Source: Morinoia aosen (Eukaryota; Arthropoda; Malacostraca; Amphipoda; Talitridae). From it: a stretch of 64,000 nucleotides of DNA. Numbering within the stretch: the stretch's first letter is position 1; each line of letters begins with the position of its first letter. Shown here in pieces: positions 32,162-44,672 of this stretch. A program made the translations under genes and the position numbers. The stretch spans positions 41,456,964-41,520,963 of the forward strand of contig CM059556.1 of assembly GCA_030386875.1 (NCBI GenBank), read 5' to 3'. The notes beneath the pieces were generated by a model, which was not told where the DNA came from, did not search any database, and was given only the letters and a program-made list of their open reading frames with translations.

Positions 32162-34990
32162 AGTGTAGCCTGCAGCCCAGGGTACCTCAGTACCTCAGTG
32201 TAGCCACCAGCCCTGCTGAGTACCTCAGTGTAGTCAGCAGCCCTGGGTACCTCAGTACCTCAGTGTAGCCAGCAGCCCTGCTGAGTACCTCAGTACCTCA
32301 GTGTAGCCAGCAGCCCTGCTGAGTACCTCAGTACCTCAGTGTAGCCAGCAGCCCTGCTGAGTACCTCAGTACCTCAGTGTAGCCAGCAGCCCTGCTGAGT
32401 ACCTCAGTACCTCAGTGTAGCCAGCAGCCCTGCTGAGTACCTCAGTGTAGTCAGCAGCCCTGGGTACCTCAGTACCTCAGTGTAGCCAGCAGCCCTGGGT
32501 ACCTCAGTACCTCAGTGTAGCCAGCAGCCCAGGGTACCTCAGTACCTCAGTGTAGCCAGCAGCCCAGGGTACCTCAGTACCTCAGTGTAGCCAGCAGCCC
32601 AGGGTACCTCAGTACCTCAGTGTAGCCAGCAGCCCTGGGTACCTCAGTACCTCAGTGTAGCCACCAGCCCTGCTGAGTACCTCAGTGTAGTCAGCAGCCC
32701 AGGGTACCTCAGTACCTCAGTGTAGCCAGCAGCCCAGGGTACCTCAGTACCTCAGTGTAGCCAGCAGCCCTGCTGAGTACCTCAGTACCTCAGTGTAGCC
32801 AGCAGCCCTGGGTACCTCAGTACCTCAGTGTAGCCAGCAGCCCTGGGTACCTCAGTACCTCAGTGTAGCCAGCAGCCCTGCTGAGTACCTCAGTGTAGTC
32901 AGCAGCCCAGGGTACCTCAGTACCTCAGTGTAGCCAGCAGCCCTGGGTACCTCAGTACCTCAGTGTAGCCAGCAGCCCAGGGTACCTCAGTACCTCAGTG
33001 TAGCCAGCAGCCCTGGGTACCTCAGTACCTCAGTGTAGCCAGCAGCCCTGGGTACCTCAGTACCTCAGTGTAGCCAGCAGCCCTGCTGAGTACCTCAGTG
33101 TAGTCAGCAGCCCTGGGTACCTCAGTACCTCAGTGTAGCCAGCAGCCCTGCTGAGTACCTCAGTGTAGTCAGCAGCCCTGGGTACCTCAGTACCTCAGTG
33201 TAGCCAGCAGCCCTGCTGAGTACCTCAGTGTAGCCAGCAGCCCTGGGTACCTCAGTACCTCAGTGTAGCCAGCAGCCCTGCTGAGTACCTCAGTGTAGTC
33301 AGCAGCCCTGGGTACCTCAGTACCTCAGTGTAGCCAGCAGCCCAGGGTACCTCAGTACCTCAGTGTAGCCAGCAGCCCTGCTGAGTACCTCAGTGTAGCC
33401 AGCAGCCCTGGGTACCTCAGTACCTCAGTGTAGCCAGCAGCCCAGGGTACCTCAGTACCTCAGTGTAGCCAGCAGCCCTGGGTACCTCAGTACCTCAGTG
33501 TAGCCAGCAGCCCAGGGTACCTCAGTACCTCAGTGTAGCCAGCAGCCCAGGGTACCTCAGTACCTCAGTGTAGCCAGCAGCCCTGGGTACCTCAGTACCT
33601 CAGTGTAGCCAGCAGCCCTGGGTACCTCAGTACCTCAGTGTAGCCAGCAGCCCTGGGTACCTCAGTACCTCAGTGTAGCCAGCAGCCCTGCTGAGTACCT
33701 CAGTACCTCAGTGTAGCAAGCAGCCCTGGGTACCTCAGTACCTCAGTGTAGCCAGCAGCCCTGGGTACCTCAGTAACTCAGTGTAGCCATCAGCCCTGCT
33801 GAGTACCTCAGTACCTCAGTGTAGCCAGCAGCCCAGGGTACCTCAGTACCTCAGTGTAGCAAGCAGCCCTGGGTACCTCAGTACCTCAGTGTAGCCAGCA
33901 GCCCAGGGTACCTCAGTACCTCAGTGTAGCCAGCAGCCCTGCTGAGTACCTCAGTACCTCAGTGTAGCCAGCAGCCCTGGGTACCTCAGTACCTCAGTGT
34001 AGCCAGCAGCCCTGCTGAGTACCTCAGTACCTCAGTGTAGCCAGCAGCCCAGGGTACCTCAGTACCTCAGTGTAGCCAGCAGCCCTGCTGAGTACCTCAG
34101 TACCTCAGTGTAGCCAGCAGCCCAGGGTACCTCAGTACCTCAGTGTAGCCAGCAGCCCAGGGTACCTCAGTACCTCAGTGTAGCCAGCAGCCCAGGGTAC
34201 CTCAGTACCTCAGTGTAGCCAGCAGCTCAGGGTACCTCAGTACCTCAGTGTAGCCAGCAGCCCAGGGTACCTCAGTACCTCAGTGTAGCCAGCAGCCCAG
34301 GGTACCTCAGTACCTCAGTGTAGCCAGAATCCCAGGGTACCTCAGTACCTCAGTGTAGCCAGCAGCCCAGGGTACCTCAGTACCTCAGTGTAGCCAGCAG
34401 CCCAGGGTACCTCAGTAACTCAGTGTAGCCAGCAGCCCAGGGTACCTCAGTACCTCAGTGTAACCAGCAGCCCAGGGTACCTCAGTACCTCAGTGTAGCC
34501 TGCAGCCCAGAGTATCTCAGTACCTCAGTGTAGCCAGCAGCCCTGAGTACCTCAGTACCTCAGTGTAGCCAGCAGCCCTGCTGAGTACCTCAGTACCTCA
34601 GTGTAGCCAGCAGCCCAGGGTACCTCAATAACTCAGTGTAGCCAGCAGCCCAGGGTACCTCAGTACCTCAGTGTAACCAGCAGCCCAGGGTACCTCAGTA
34701 CCTCAGTGTAGCCTGCAGCCCAGGGTATCTCAGTACCTCAGTGTAGCCAGCAGCCCTGAGTACCTCAGTACCTCAGTGTAGCCAGCAGCCCAGGGTACCT
34801 CAGTACCTCAGTGTAGCCTGCAGCCCAGGGTACCTCAGTACCTCAGTGTAGCCAGCAGCCCAGGGTACCTCAGTACCTCAGTGTAGCCAGCAGCCCAGGG
34901 TACCTCAGTACCTCTGTGTAGCCAGCAGCCCAGGGTACCTCAGTATCTCAGTGTAGCCAGCAGCCCTGCTGAGTACCTCAGTGTAGTCAG
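32115..34990. repeat. 35-bp minisatellite, about 80 copies
   Basis: Units GTACCTCAGTACCTCAGTGT plus AGCCAGCAGCCCAGG. Two linker variants alternate irregularly: CCAGGGTACC/CCTGGGTACC and CCTGCTGAGTACC. Some units lack one GTACCTCA. CTGAGTACCTCAG is a small inverted repeat. Few point differences imply recent expansion or homogenisation. No long frame is open. Confidence 0.97.
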
Positions 34991-34994
34991 TAAC

Positions 34995-35600
34995 AGGAAC
35001 TTGAACGAGTCACAAACACAACTACGTACGTGCATTTAGTTATATGTACTTAATAAAACACAAATGTTGCCGCGAGCAAAGCTCACTGTGATGGGACAAG
35101 GATATTAAATTTTAAAATTTTCACAAATCAGAATTTCGTGGAGGGAATTACCTCTTAGAGCAGACGGGAGCCAAAATTTGTTACAAAATATCACTTGCCG
35201 CTGTGCACATTTGCGGAGACCTGGCTATGAAATAAAATTGCAGAACTAGAGTCAATTATGAGAGAAAAAATGCTAAAGATTATTTTTTTCCGCAGAAATG
35301 ATACTCTGAAAGGAAGCAGCAATCTCTATAATCAAAAAAAGTCAAATCTTATTTTTCCACATGTGGTGCACGTGTTGCTGTCGCGTACTCAAGTGATAAT
35401 TCATTAATTCTGGCTTGAATGTTAGCATCTCTTCCAGTAATTGCGCACTCTTATAATCAAAAGTTATCACTCCCCTCGATGTAGGGTAGAGAGGCGCTAC
35501 GGTGACTTTTCAATACGCAAGTGCAGGATGGCTAGAACTAAGCAATATTAATTGGCTCAACATTAATTATTGGAACGGACCGGAAATTACAGCGCGGTGA
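34995..35600. other. Spacer after the array
   Basis: AT-rich; nothing recognised. Confidence 0.5.
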
Positions 35601-35631
35601 GCCGACGGCCATTAAGGCCCGACTCCGCTCT

Positions 35632-36009
35632 ATGGGCGCGAGTTTCATTCATAAATTTCGAAGTAAGAGCAGCCATCCGACGATCCCAACGAACTCGGTC
35701 TCGTGAAAGCCGGTCTTCGCGTATTAGCTTCTGAGAGAAAAATGATGTTTTTATGCGACGACACTGAAGAATTACGGTAGCTAGCGAGTCTGAGCCTCAG
35801 AAAAAGTGGGCGATAGCTCAGGCAACAGTAACGCCCTCCCTTTTCACACCACCGCAGCATTTTATTTTATTTTTTGGGATTATATGAGGGTTGTGCGCTT
35901 CGTGCTGTGCTTCGCAGTACTTCACACCCTTGTCCAGTCTCTGCAGTGTGCTGCATGCAATGGTTTTTCTACCGTTTGCTGGGGTTTCTTTCAAATCTTT
36001 TCGTTCTGA
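35632..36009 (+). CDS. Candidate small secreted peptide, possibly two exons
   Basis: ATG at 35884 starts MRVVRFVLCFAVLHTLVQS, a strong signal peptide, followed by LQCAACNGFSTVCWGFFQIF and a stop at 36007-36009: 41 residues, with three Cys in a mature part of about 20. A good acceptor, CCCTCCCTTTTCACACCACC then GCAG, ends at 35857, just upstream. A possible first exon starts at ATG 35632 (MGASFIHKFR) and ends at donor GAA|GTAAGA (intron 35663-35857). It would join in frame with the second exon, giving a longer N-terminus. A further consensus-like donor, ACT|GTAAGA at 36018, lies just after the stop. Function unknown; no family recognised. It could be an exon of a larger secreted protein. Confidence 0.35.
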
Positions 36010-36109
36010 TCACGACTGTAAGATTAACAGAGCTGCGGTCCTGTGAACTGAATGTCGCTGGTTTTAGAGCGCGCATTGACTTTACACCTGCACAAGGAAC
36101 CCGTTGAGT

Positions 36110-36560
36110 ATATTCTTAAAATCTATCCATGATCCCAAAATTAAGAGATAATTAGCAGTAGTTTTGGTACGAAAATTCTTATCGTTTTCAGTGCGCCTGC
36201 CGAGAAGCGAGTACTTTTATAGTTGTTTTTATTGTGAACATTTGATATAGGATAAAGTCCGTCGAGTGAGCGCACTCAATATATTAGCCCACATCACATC
36301 CACGGAAAAGTTTTGTGATGTAAACTAGTGATAAAAGAAGTTAAAATCTCAAAAATAAACTGAAAACACTATGAAGCGCAGGATGCGATAGAAATAGTCC
36401 ATCTTGTTCCACAAAATATGAGGAAATGATCGCGTTAAAAATGAGTACATGAAGCTAATATAAACGTGGGTACTGTGAGATGTACAGTATTGTACTGTGT
36501 GATTTATGCCGTGATTCTTCTGGGTTAATGAAAGTAGCCATTAAAACGATAATTTGTGTG
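36110..36560. other. AT-rich spacer
   Basis: Nothing recognised. Confidence 0.5.
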
Positions 36561-36565
36561 GAAAG

Positions 36566-37230
36566 AAGCAGTTCCGTAACTTCAGTTCCGTAACTTCAGT
36601 TGCGCAACTTCAGTTCTGTAACTTCAGCTCCGTAACTTCAGCTTCGTAACTTCAGCTCCGTAACTTCAGTTCCGTATCTTCAGCTCCGTAACTTCAGCTT
36701 CGCAACTTCAGCTTCGCAACTTCAGCTTCGTAACTTCAGTTCCGTATCTTCAGCTCCGTAACTTCAGCTTCGTAACTTCAGCTCCGTAACTTCAGCTCCG
36801 TAACTTCAGTTCCGTATCTTCAGCTCCGTATCTTCAGCTCCGTAACTTCAGCTTCGTAACTTCAGTTCCGTAACTTCAGTTTCGCAACTTTAGCTCCGTA
36901 ACTTCAGTTCCGTATCTACAGCTCCGTATCTTCAGCTCCGTAACTTCAGCTTCGTAACTTCAGCTCCGTAACTTCAGCTTCGCAACTTCAGCTCCGTAAC
37001 TTCAGTTCCGTATCTTCAGCTCCGTAACTTCAGCTTCGTAACTTCAGCTCCGTAACTTCAGTTCCGTATCTTCAGCTCCGTATCTTCAGCTCCGTAACTT
37101 CAGCTTCGTAACTTCAGTTCCGTAACTTCAGTTCCGCAACTTTAGCTCCGTAACTTCAGTTCCGTATCTTCAGCTCCGTAACTTCAGTTCCGTATCTTCA
37201 GCTCCGTAACTTCAGTTCCGTAACTTCAGA
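36566..37230. repeat. 14-bp minisatellite, about 47 copies
   Basis: Units CTCCGTAACTTCAG with T/C and A/T variants (TTCCGTATCTTCAG, TTCGCAACTTCAG). A block of mixed variants around 36740-36930 recurs at about 37020-37190, suggesting higher-order duplication. Confidence 0.96.
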
Positions 37231-37591
37231 AGATTCTCCCCCGCACGACTGTAGAGGGCCAACTGAACTGCCCTCGAGAGATACCAACGCTAGATCAACG
37301 CAAATCCAACTCTGGGAAATTTATTCATACACGAGTATATGCTAAAGAAAATTTTCGCCTTCAACATGACCCTTCTTGTTTGGCCAAAATTAAAAATGTC
37401 TTCTTAGCAGAACACAAACGAACAATACGAAGAACGCCAAAAATGGCGCAATATCCCTGAAAAGCTCTCGGCAATTGAGGAAAGTTTGTCAGAGCTTACT
37501 AACGGTTGATCCGCACGGTCGCCTGCATCCGTCATTCCGGCAATTTGTGAATGGAACTCCAGCCATTTGAAGGCCGTACCAAAAACCGGGC

Positions 37592-37888
37592 TTGCAATCA
37601 GACGCCGAAAGTGATGCAAGGACTGATGCACGATGCTATTTTAGTGCAATGATGACAAACGCTCTCATCAGGCCTCAGGAACGGCGAATTACTGATTTGC
37701 TCAATCCCAGACACGAAAAAAACATCGAATTGATTACAGCCGCCGATATGAGCTTGTACCATTTCAATCTTGATGATATGGAAACAAATGCGTTTCATCG
37801 CACTAAAGTTAGATGTTTTCTTATCGTAATTGGCCAAACGGGACCAAATTGGCCAAACGAAATTGGCCAAACGCATGGTTATCGCTGA
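37592..37888 (+). CDS. Unrecognised 98-codon ORF
   Basis: The frame MQSDAESDARTDARCYFSAM...RRITDLLNPRHEKNIELITA...MSLYHFNLDDMETNAFH has mixed protein-like composition, with no repeats until its end. There three ATTGGCCAAACG words give an artefactual tail. No family, promoter or splice site is recognised, and an overlapping minus frame is equally long. It may be a remnant of a mobile element. Confidence 0.2.
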   Translation: MQSDAESDARTDARCYFSAMMTNALIRPQERRITDLLNPRHEKNIELITAADMSLYHFNLDDMETNAFHRTKVRCFLIVIGQTGPNWPNEIGQTHGYR

Positions 37889-37921
37889 ATAGACTTTAAG
37901 CAATTCAGTTCATTTATTTGA

Positions 37922-40300
37922 GTCTAGTTAAGTTAGGTTAGGGTTTAGGTTAAGCTTTAGGTTAGAATTTAGATGCAGCTTTAGACTCGGCTTAAGATTT
38001 GGCTTTAGATTAGACTTTAGGATAAGCTTTAGGTTAGGTTGTAGAGTAGGCTTTAGGTTAGGCTTTAGGTTAGGCTTTAGGATAGGTTTTAGGTTAGGCT
38101 TTAGGTTAGGCTTTAGGATAGGTTTTACGTTAGGCTATAGGTTAGGCTTTAGGATAGGTTTTAGGTTAGGCTTTAGGTTAGGCTTTAGGATAGGTTTTAG
38201 GTTAGGCTTTAGGTTAGGCTTTAGGATAGGTTTTAGGTTAGGCTTTAGGTTAGGCTTTAGGATAAGCTTTTGGTTAGACTTTAGGTTAGGCTTTAGGATA
38301 GGTTTTAGGTTAGGCTTTAGGTTAGGCTTTAGGATAAGCTTTTGGTTAGACTTTAGGTTAGGCTTTAGGATAGGTTTTAGGTTAGGCTTTAGGTTAGGCT
38401 TTAGGATAAGCTTTTGGTTAGACTTTAGGTTAGGCTTTAGGTTAGGCTTTAGGATAGGTTTTAGGTTAGGCTTTAGGTTAGGCTTTAGGTTAGGCTTTAG
38501 GATAGGTTTTAGGTTAGGCTTTAGGTTAGGCTTTAGGATAGGTTTTAGGTTAGGCTTTAGGTTAGGCTTTAGGTTAGACTTTAGGTTAGGCTTTAGGATA
38601 AGCTTTTGGTTAGGCTTTAGGTTAGGATTTAGGATAAGCTTTTGGTTAGGCTTTAGGTTAGGCTTTAGGTTAGGCTTTAGGATAAGCTTTTGGTTAGGCT
38701 TTAGGTTAGGCTTTAGGATAAGCTTTTGGTTAGGCTTTAGGTTAGGCTTTAGGTTAGGCTTTAGGTTAGGCTTTAGGATAGGTTTTAGGTTAGGCTTTAG
38801 GTTAGGCTTTAGGATAAGCTTTAGGTTAGGCTTTAGGTTAGGCTTTAGGATAAGCTTTTGGTTAGGCTTTAGGTTAGGCTTTAGGTAAGGCTTTAGGTTA
38901 GGCTTTAGGATAGGTTTTAGGTTAGGCTTTAGGTTAGGCTTTAGGATAAGCTTTAGGTTAGGCTTTAGGTTAGGCTTTAGGATAAGCTTTTGGTTAGGCT
39001 TTAGGATAAGTTTTAGGTTAGGCTTTAGGTTAGGCTTTAGGTTAGGCTTTAGGTTAGGCTTTAGGTTAGGCTTTAGGATAAGCTTTTGGTTAGGCTTTAG
39101 GATAGGCTTTAGGATAAGCTTTTGGTTAGGCTTTAGGATAGGCTTTAGGATAAGCTTTTGGTTAGGCTTTAGGATAAGCTTTTGGTTAGGCTTTAGGATA
39201 AGTTTTAGGTTAGGCTTTAGGTTAGACTTTAGGATAAGCTTTTGGTTAGGCTTTAGATTAGGCTTTAGGATAAGCTTTAGGTTAGACTTTAGGTTAGGCT
39301 TTAGGATAGGCTTTAGGATAAGCTTTAGGTTAGGCTTTAGGATAAGTTTTAGGTTAGGCTTTAGGTTAGGCTTTAGGATAAGCTTTTGGTTAGGCTTTAG
39401 GTTAGGCTTTAGGATAAGTTTTAGGTTAGGCTTTAGGTTAGGCTTTAGGATAAGTTTTAGGTTAGGCTTTAGGTTAGGCTTTAGGATAAGCTTTTGGTTA
39501 GGCTTTAGGATAGGCTTTAGGATAAGTTTTAGGTTAGGCTTTAGGTTAGGCTTTAGGATAGGCTTTAGGATAAGCTTTTGGTTAGACTTTAGGTTAGGCT
39601 TTAGGATAGGCTTTAGGATAAGCTTTTGGTTAGGCTTTAGGATAGGCTTTAGGATAAGCTTTTGGTTAGGCTTTAGGATAAGCTTTTGGTTAGGCTTTAG
39701 GATAGGCTTTAGGATAAGCTTTTGGTTAGGCTTTAGGATAAGCTTTTGGTTAGGCTTTAGGTTAGGCTTTAGGATAAGCTTTAGGTTAGACTTTAGGTTA
39801 GGCTTTAGGATAGGCTTTAGGATAAGCTTTAGGTTAGGCTTTAGGATAAGTTTTAGGTTAGGCTTTAGGTTAGGCTTTAGGATAAGCTTTAGGTTAGGCT
39901 TTAGGTTAGGCTTTAGGTAAGGCTTTAGGATAAGCTTTAGGTTAGGCTTTAGGATAAGTTTTAGGTTAGGCTTTAGGTAAGGCTTTAGGATAAGCTTTAG
40001 GTTAGGCTTTAGGTTAGGCTTTAGGTAAGGCTTTAGGATAAGCTTTAGGTTAGGCTTTAGGTAAGGCTTTAGGATAAGTTTTAGGTTAGGCTTTAGGTTA
40101 GGCTTTAGGATAAGTTTTAGGTTAGGCTTTAGGTTAGGCTTTAGGATAAGCTTTAGGTTAGACTTTAGGTTAGGCTTTAGGAGAAGTTTTAGGTTAGGCT
40201 TTAGGTACGGCTTTAGAATAAGCTTTAGGTTAGGCTTTAGGTTAGGCTTTAGGTTAGGCTTTAGGTTAGGCTTTGGGTTAGGCTTTAGGTTAGGCTTTGG
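37922..40300. repeat. TTAGG-like 12-bp array (TTAGGCTTTAGG), 2.4 kb
   Basis: About 200 units of TTAGGCTTTAGG, with recurrent variants GATAAGCTTT, GATAGGTTTT and GTTAGACTTT, arranged in mixed higher-order blocks. Every unit contains the arthropod telomere pentamer TTAGG, but pure (TTAGG)n is absent. The right edge decays through GGTTTCGCTTT-like words to about 40600. Confidence 0.95.
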
Positions 40301-40626
40301 GTTTCGCTTTAGGCCTCGCTTCAGGTTTTGCTTTCGCTTACAATTTTGTTTTCGGTTTCGCTTTCAGTTTCGCTCAAGGTTTCGGTTTCGCAATAGATTC
40401 CAGTTTCGGTTTCGTGTGAGGCTTGGTTTCGGTTCTGCTTCAGGTTCAGGTTTCAGTTTCGTTTTAGATTTTTGATTTTGGTTCCTCTTCGAGTTCCAGT
40501 TTCGATTCTGCGATAGGTTTCCTTTTCGCTTCATCTTTCTGTTTCAATTTCGCACCAGTTTTCAGTTTAGGTTTGATTTTGTTTAGGTTTGATTTTGTTT
40601 AGGTTTGATTTAGGTTTAGTTAAGGG
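40301..40626. repeat. Degenerate edge of the TTAGG-like array
   Basis: GGTTTCGCTTTAGG and GGTTTGATTT words of decreasing similarity; T/G-rich. Confidence 0.6.
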
Positions 40627-40826
40627 GTGCTGCTATAGTGTGAGGTCTACCACACTATAGCATAGATCTACCTCTAGCTAGTACTATAGCGCGAGGTTAG
40701 GTTAGGTTAGTAATGGATAGTAATTAGTACCGTACGTTTAATTTAGCGATAAACAATTAATTTGTACATCTCAAGCTGCACCTGGGTAGGCGATAAACGG
40801 CGTTAGACCTTACGCTACAGTGGCTC
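40627..40826 (+). mobile_element. Dispersed element, copy 2, with terminal hairpin
   Basis: Begins with a perfect hairpin GCTATAGTGTG-AGGTCTAC-CACACTATAGC (40632-40661). The right end, inverted, is CCACTGTAGCGTAAGGTCTA, which matches the left CTGCTATAGTGTGAGGTCTA at 15 of 20, so the element has inverted termini. It shares its interior with the inverted copy at 4.4-4.6 kb. A short pure (GGTTA)3 tract lies inside. The TSD is not clear. Confidence 0.65.
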
Positions 40827-40829
40827 CTG

Positions 40830-41600
40830 TTTAGGTTTTTTAGGCTGCCTTATTTAGACTTTGTTTAGGTTATAGGTTTGTCTTAGGTTGGGTTTAATTT
40901 GCATTTGGTTTATGTTTGGTTTAGGTTTCTGTTTTTAGTGAATAGATTGAGTGAAATGCTTAGTCATCTTCAAAAGCAGTTTAGTTCTCTAGTAGATGCT
41001 GAGCTATAGAAAATAATATATCATTATCAGCAGAAATCAGGATTTATCTGGAGACAATTGTCTTAATCCTCCTATTCATTTTATCATGTTATTCATTTCA
41101 TTCATTTTACTTACCTTATTCATTTTATGTATCTTATTCATCTTATTCATTGTATTCATCACACTCATTTTATTTATCATTTATTTTATGGGCAATATGA
41201 CATATAAGGAAGCAAGAAAACCGCGATCATTTCAGCAATTTGTAATTTAGAGATATCTAGCTTTTTAGATCTAGTTTACCAAAAAAAATTATTAATAACG
41301 ATCTGTTCTATATCAGAATCATTGTCGTCATTTTGAAGCCTGTTCTCAACTTTGTTCAGGGTTAGAGAAAGTTCACAGCGAAAGAAAACTTTTTCTTAGA
41401 GCAGACATTATTGCAATTCACGGACGATAGATCACTTCAAATATAATGGAAATTATTGACAAGTCACTGTAAAATAATTGCATCGGCTGAATGAAACGAA
41501 ATTTTTAATTTTTCTTCTTGAAATTTACTTTCGCCATCCAGAAAACAACTCGAGAAAAACTGCAATTATTAGAAACTCTGCTGCGCCGTGTAAGTCTTCA
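40830..41600. other. Spacer with a short TTCATTTTAT repeat
   Basis: 41085-41190 is a degenerate (CTTATTCATTTTAT)n-like tract; the rest is AT-rich and unrecognised. Confidence 0.5.
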
Positions 41601-41611
41601 CGAGGACTTAT

Positions 41612-44600
41612 GAAGACTTATACGGTGATGAAGGCACACATTCATACAGTGATGAAGGCACACATTCATACAGTGATGAAGGCACACATTCATACAGTGA
41701 TGAAGGCACACATCCATACAGTGATGAAGGCACACAATCATACAGAGATGAAGGCACACATTCATACGGTGATGAAGGCACACATCCATACAGTGATGAA
41801 GGCACACATCCATACAGTGATGAAGGCACACAATCATACAGAGATGAAGGCACACATTCATACAGTGATGAAGGCACACATCCATACAGTGATGAAGGCA
41901 CACAATCATACAGAGATGAAGGCACACATTCATACAGTGATGAAGGCACACAATCATACAGTGATGAAGGCACACGTTCATACAGTGATGAAGGCACACA
42001 TCCATACAGTGATGAAGGCACACAATCATACAGTGATGAAGGCACACGTTCATACAGTGATGAAGGCACACATCCATACAGTGATGAAGGCACACAATCA
42101 TACAGTGATGAAGGCACACGTTCATACAGTGATGAAGGCACACATCCATACAGTGATGAAGGCACACATCCATACAGTGATGAAGGCACACAATCATACA
42201 GAGATGAAGGCACACATCCATACAGTGATGAAGGCACACAATCATACAGAGATGAAGGCACACATTCATACAGTGATGAAGGCACACAATCATACAGTGA
42301 TGAAGGCACACGTTCATACAGTGATGAAGGCACACATCCATACAGTGATGAAGGCACACAATCATACAGTGATGAAGGCACACATCCATACAGTGATGAA
42401 GGCACACAATCATACAGAGATGAAGGCACACATTCATACGGTGATGAAGGCACACATTCATACGGTGATGAAGGCACACAATCATACAGTGATGAAGGCA
42501 AACATTCATACAGTGATGAAGGCACACATTCATACAGTGATGAAGGCACAGATTCATACGGTGATGAAGGATACATTCATACAGTAATGAAGGATAAATT
42601 AATACAGTGGTGAAGGCATACATTCATACAGTGATGAAGGATACATTCATACAGTGATGAAGTCATACATTCATACAGTGATGAAGGATACATTCATACG
42701 GTGATGAAGGCACACAATCATACAGTGATGAAGGCACACATTCATACGGTGATGAAGGCACACAATCATACAGTGATGAAGGCACACGTTCATACAGTGA
42801 TGAAGGCACACAATCATACAGTGATGAAGGCACACGTTCATACAGTGATGAAGGCACACAATCATACAGTGATGAAGGCACACGTTCATACAGTGATGAA
42901 GGCAAACAATCATACAGTGATGGTGATGCAGGCACACGTTCATACAGTGATGAAGGCACACATTCATACAGTGATGAAGGCACACAATCATACAGAGATG
43001 AAGGCACACATTCATACGGTGATGAAGGCACACAATCATACAGTGATGAAGACACACATTCATACGGTGATGAAGGCACACAATCATACAGTGATGAAGG
43101 CACATATTCATACAGTGATGAAGGCACACATTCATACAGTGATGAAGGCACAGATTCATACGGTGATGAAGGATACATTCATACAGTGATGAAGGATAAA
43201 TTAATACAGTGATGAAGGCATACATTCATACAGTGATGAAGGATACATTCATACAGTGATGAAGTCATACATTCATACAGTGATGAAGGATACATTCATA
43301 CGGTAATGAAGGCACACAAACATACAGTGATGAAGGCACACATTCATACGGTGATGAAGGCACACAATCATACAGTGATGAAGGCACACATTCATACGGT
43401 GATGAAGGCAAAAATCATACAGTGATGAAGGCACACATTCATACGGTGATGAAGGCACACATTCATACAGTGATGAAGGCACACAATCATACAGTGATGA
43501 AGGCACACACTCATACAGTGATGAAGGCACACATTCATACAGTGATGAAGGCACACATCCATATGGTGATGAAGGCACACATTCATACAGTGATGAAGGC
43601 ACACATTCATACAGTGATGAAGGCACACATTCATACGGTGATGAAGGATACATTCATACAGTGATGAAGGCATACATTCATACAGTGATGAAGGCACACA
43701 ATCATACAGTGATGAAGGCACACATTCATACAGTGATGAAGGCACACATTCATACAGTGATGAAGGCACACATTCATACGGTGATGAAGGCACACATTCA
43801 TACAGTGATGAAGGCACACTTCCATACGGTGATGATGGATACATTCATACAGTGATGAAGGCATACATTCATACAGTGATGAAGGATACATTCATACAGC
43901 GATGAAGGCATACATTCATACAGTGATGAAGGATACATTCATACAGTGATGAAGGCACACATTCATACAGTGATGAAGGCACACATTCATACGGTGATGA
44001 AGGCACACAATCATACAGTGATGAAGGCACACATTCATACGGTGATGAAGGATACATCCATACAGTGATGAAGGCATACATTCATACAGTGATGAAGGAT
44101 ACATTCATACAGTGATGAAGGCATACATGCATACAGTGATGAAGGATACATTCATACAGTGAAGGCACACATTCATACAGTGATGAAGGCACACATTCAT
44201 ACAGTGATGAAGGCACACATTCATACAGTGATGAAGGCACACATTCATACAGTGATGAAGGCACAGATTCATGCGGTGATGAAGGATACATTCATACAGT
44301 GATGAAGGATAAATTAATACAGTGATGAAGGCATACATTCATACAGTGATGAAGGATACATTCATACAGTGATGAAAGCATACATTCATACAGTGATGAA
44401 GGATACATTCATACGGTGATGAAGACACACATTCATACGGTGATGAATTCACACATTCATACGGGGATGAGGGCACACATTCATACGGTAAAGGCACACA
44501 TTCATACGGTGATGAAGGCACACATTCATACGGTGATGAAGGCACACATTCATACGGTGATGAAGGCACACACACATACGGTGATGAAGGCACACATTCA

Positions 44601-44672
44601 TACGGGGATGAAGGCACACATTCATACGGTGATGAAGGCACACATTCATACGGTGATGAAGGCATATCGATG
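41612..44672. repeat. 24-bp minisatellite, about 125 copies, 3 kb
   Basis: Units GATGAAGGCACACATTCATA plus CAGT. Because the period is 24 and units lack stops, frames on both strands stay open for up to 369 codons. A block containing GGATAAATTAATACAGTG recurs at about 42590, 43195 and 44310 (first spacing about 602 bp), showing higher-order duplication. The reading frames are taken as artefacts. Confidence 0.97.

Noticed and set aside
41478-42587. 369-codon plus-strand ORF with an 8-residue repeat, and similar minus-strand frames to 44944
   Set aside because: The frame follows a 24-bp minisatellite and opposite-strand frames are equally open; no domain or splice context.
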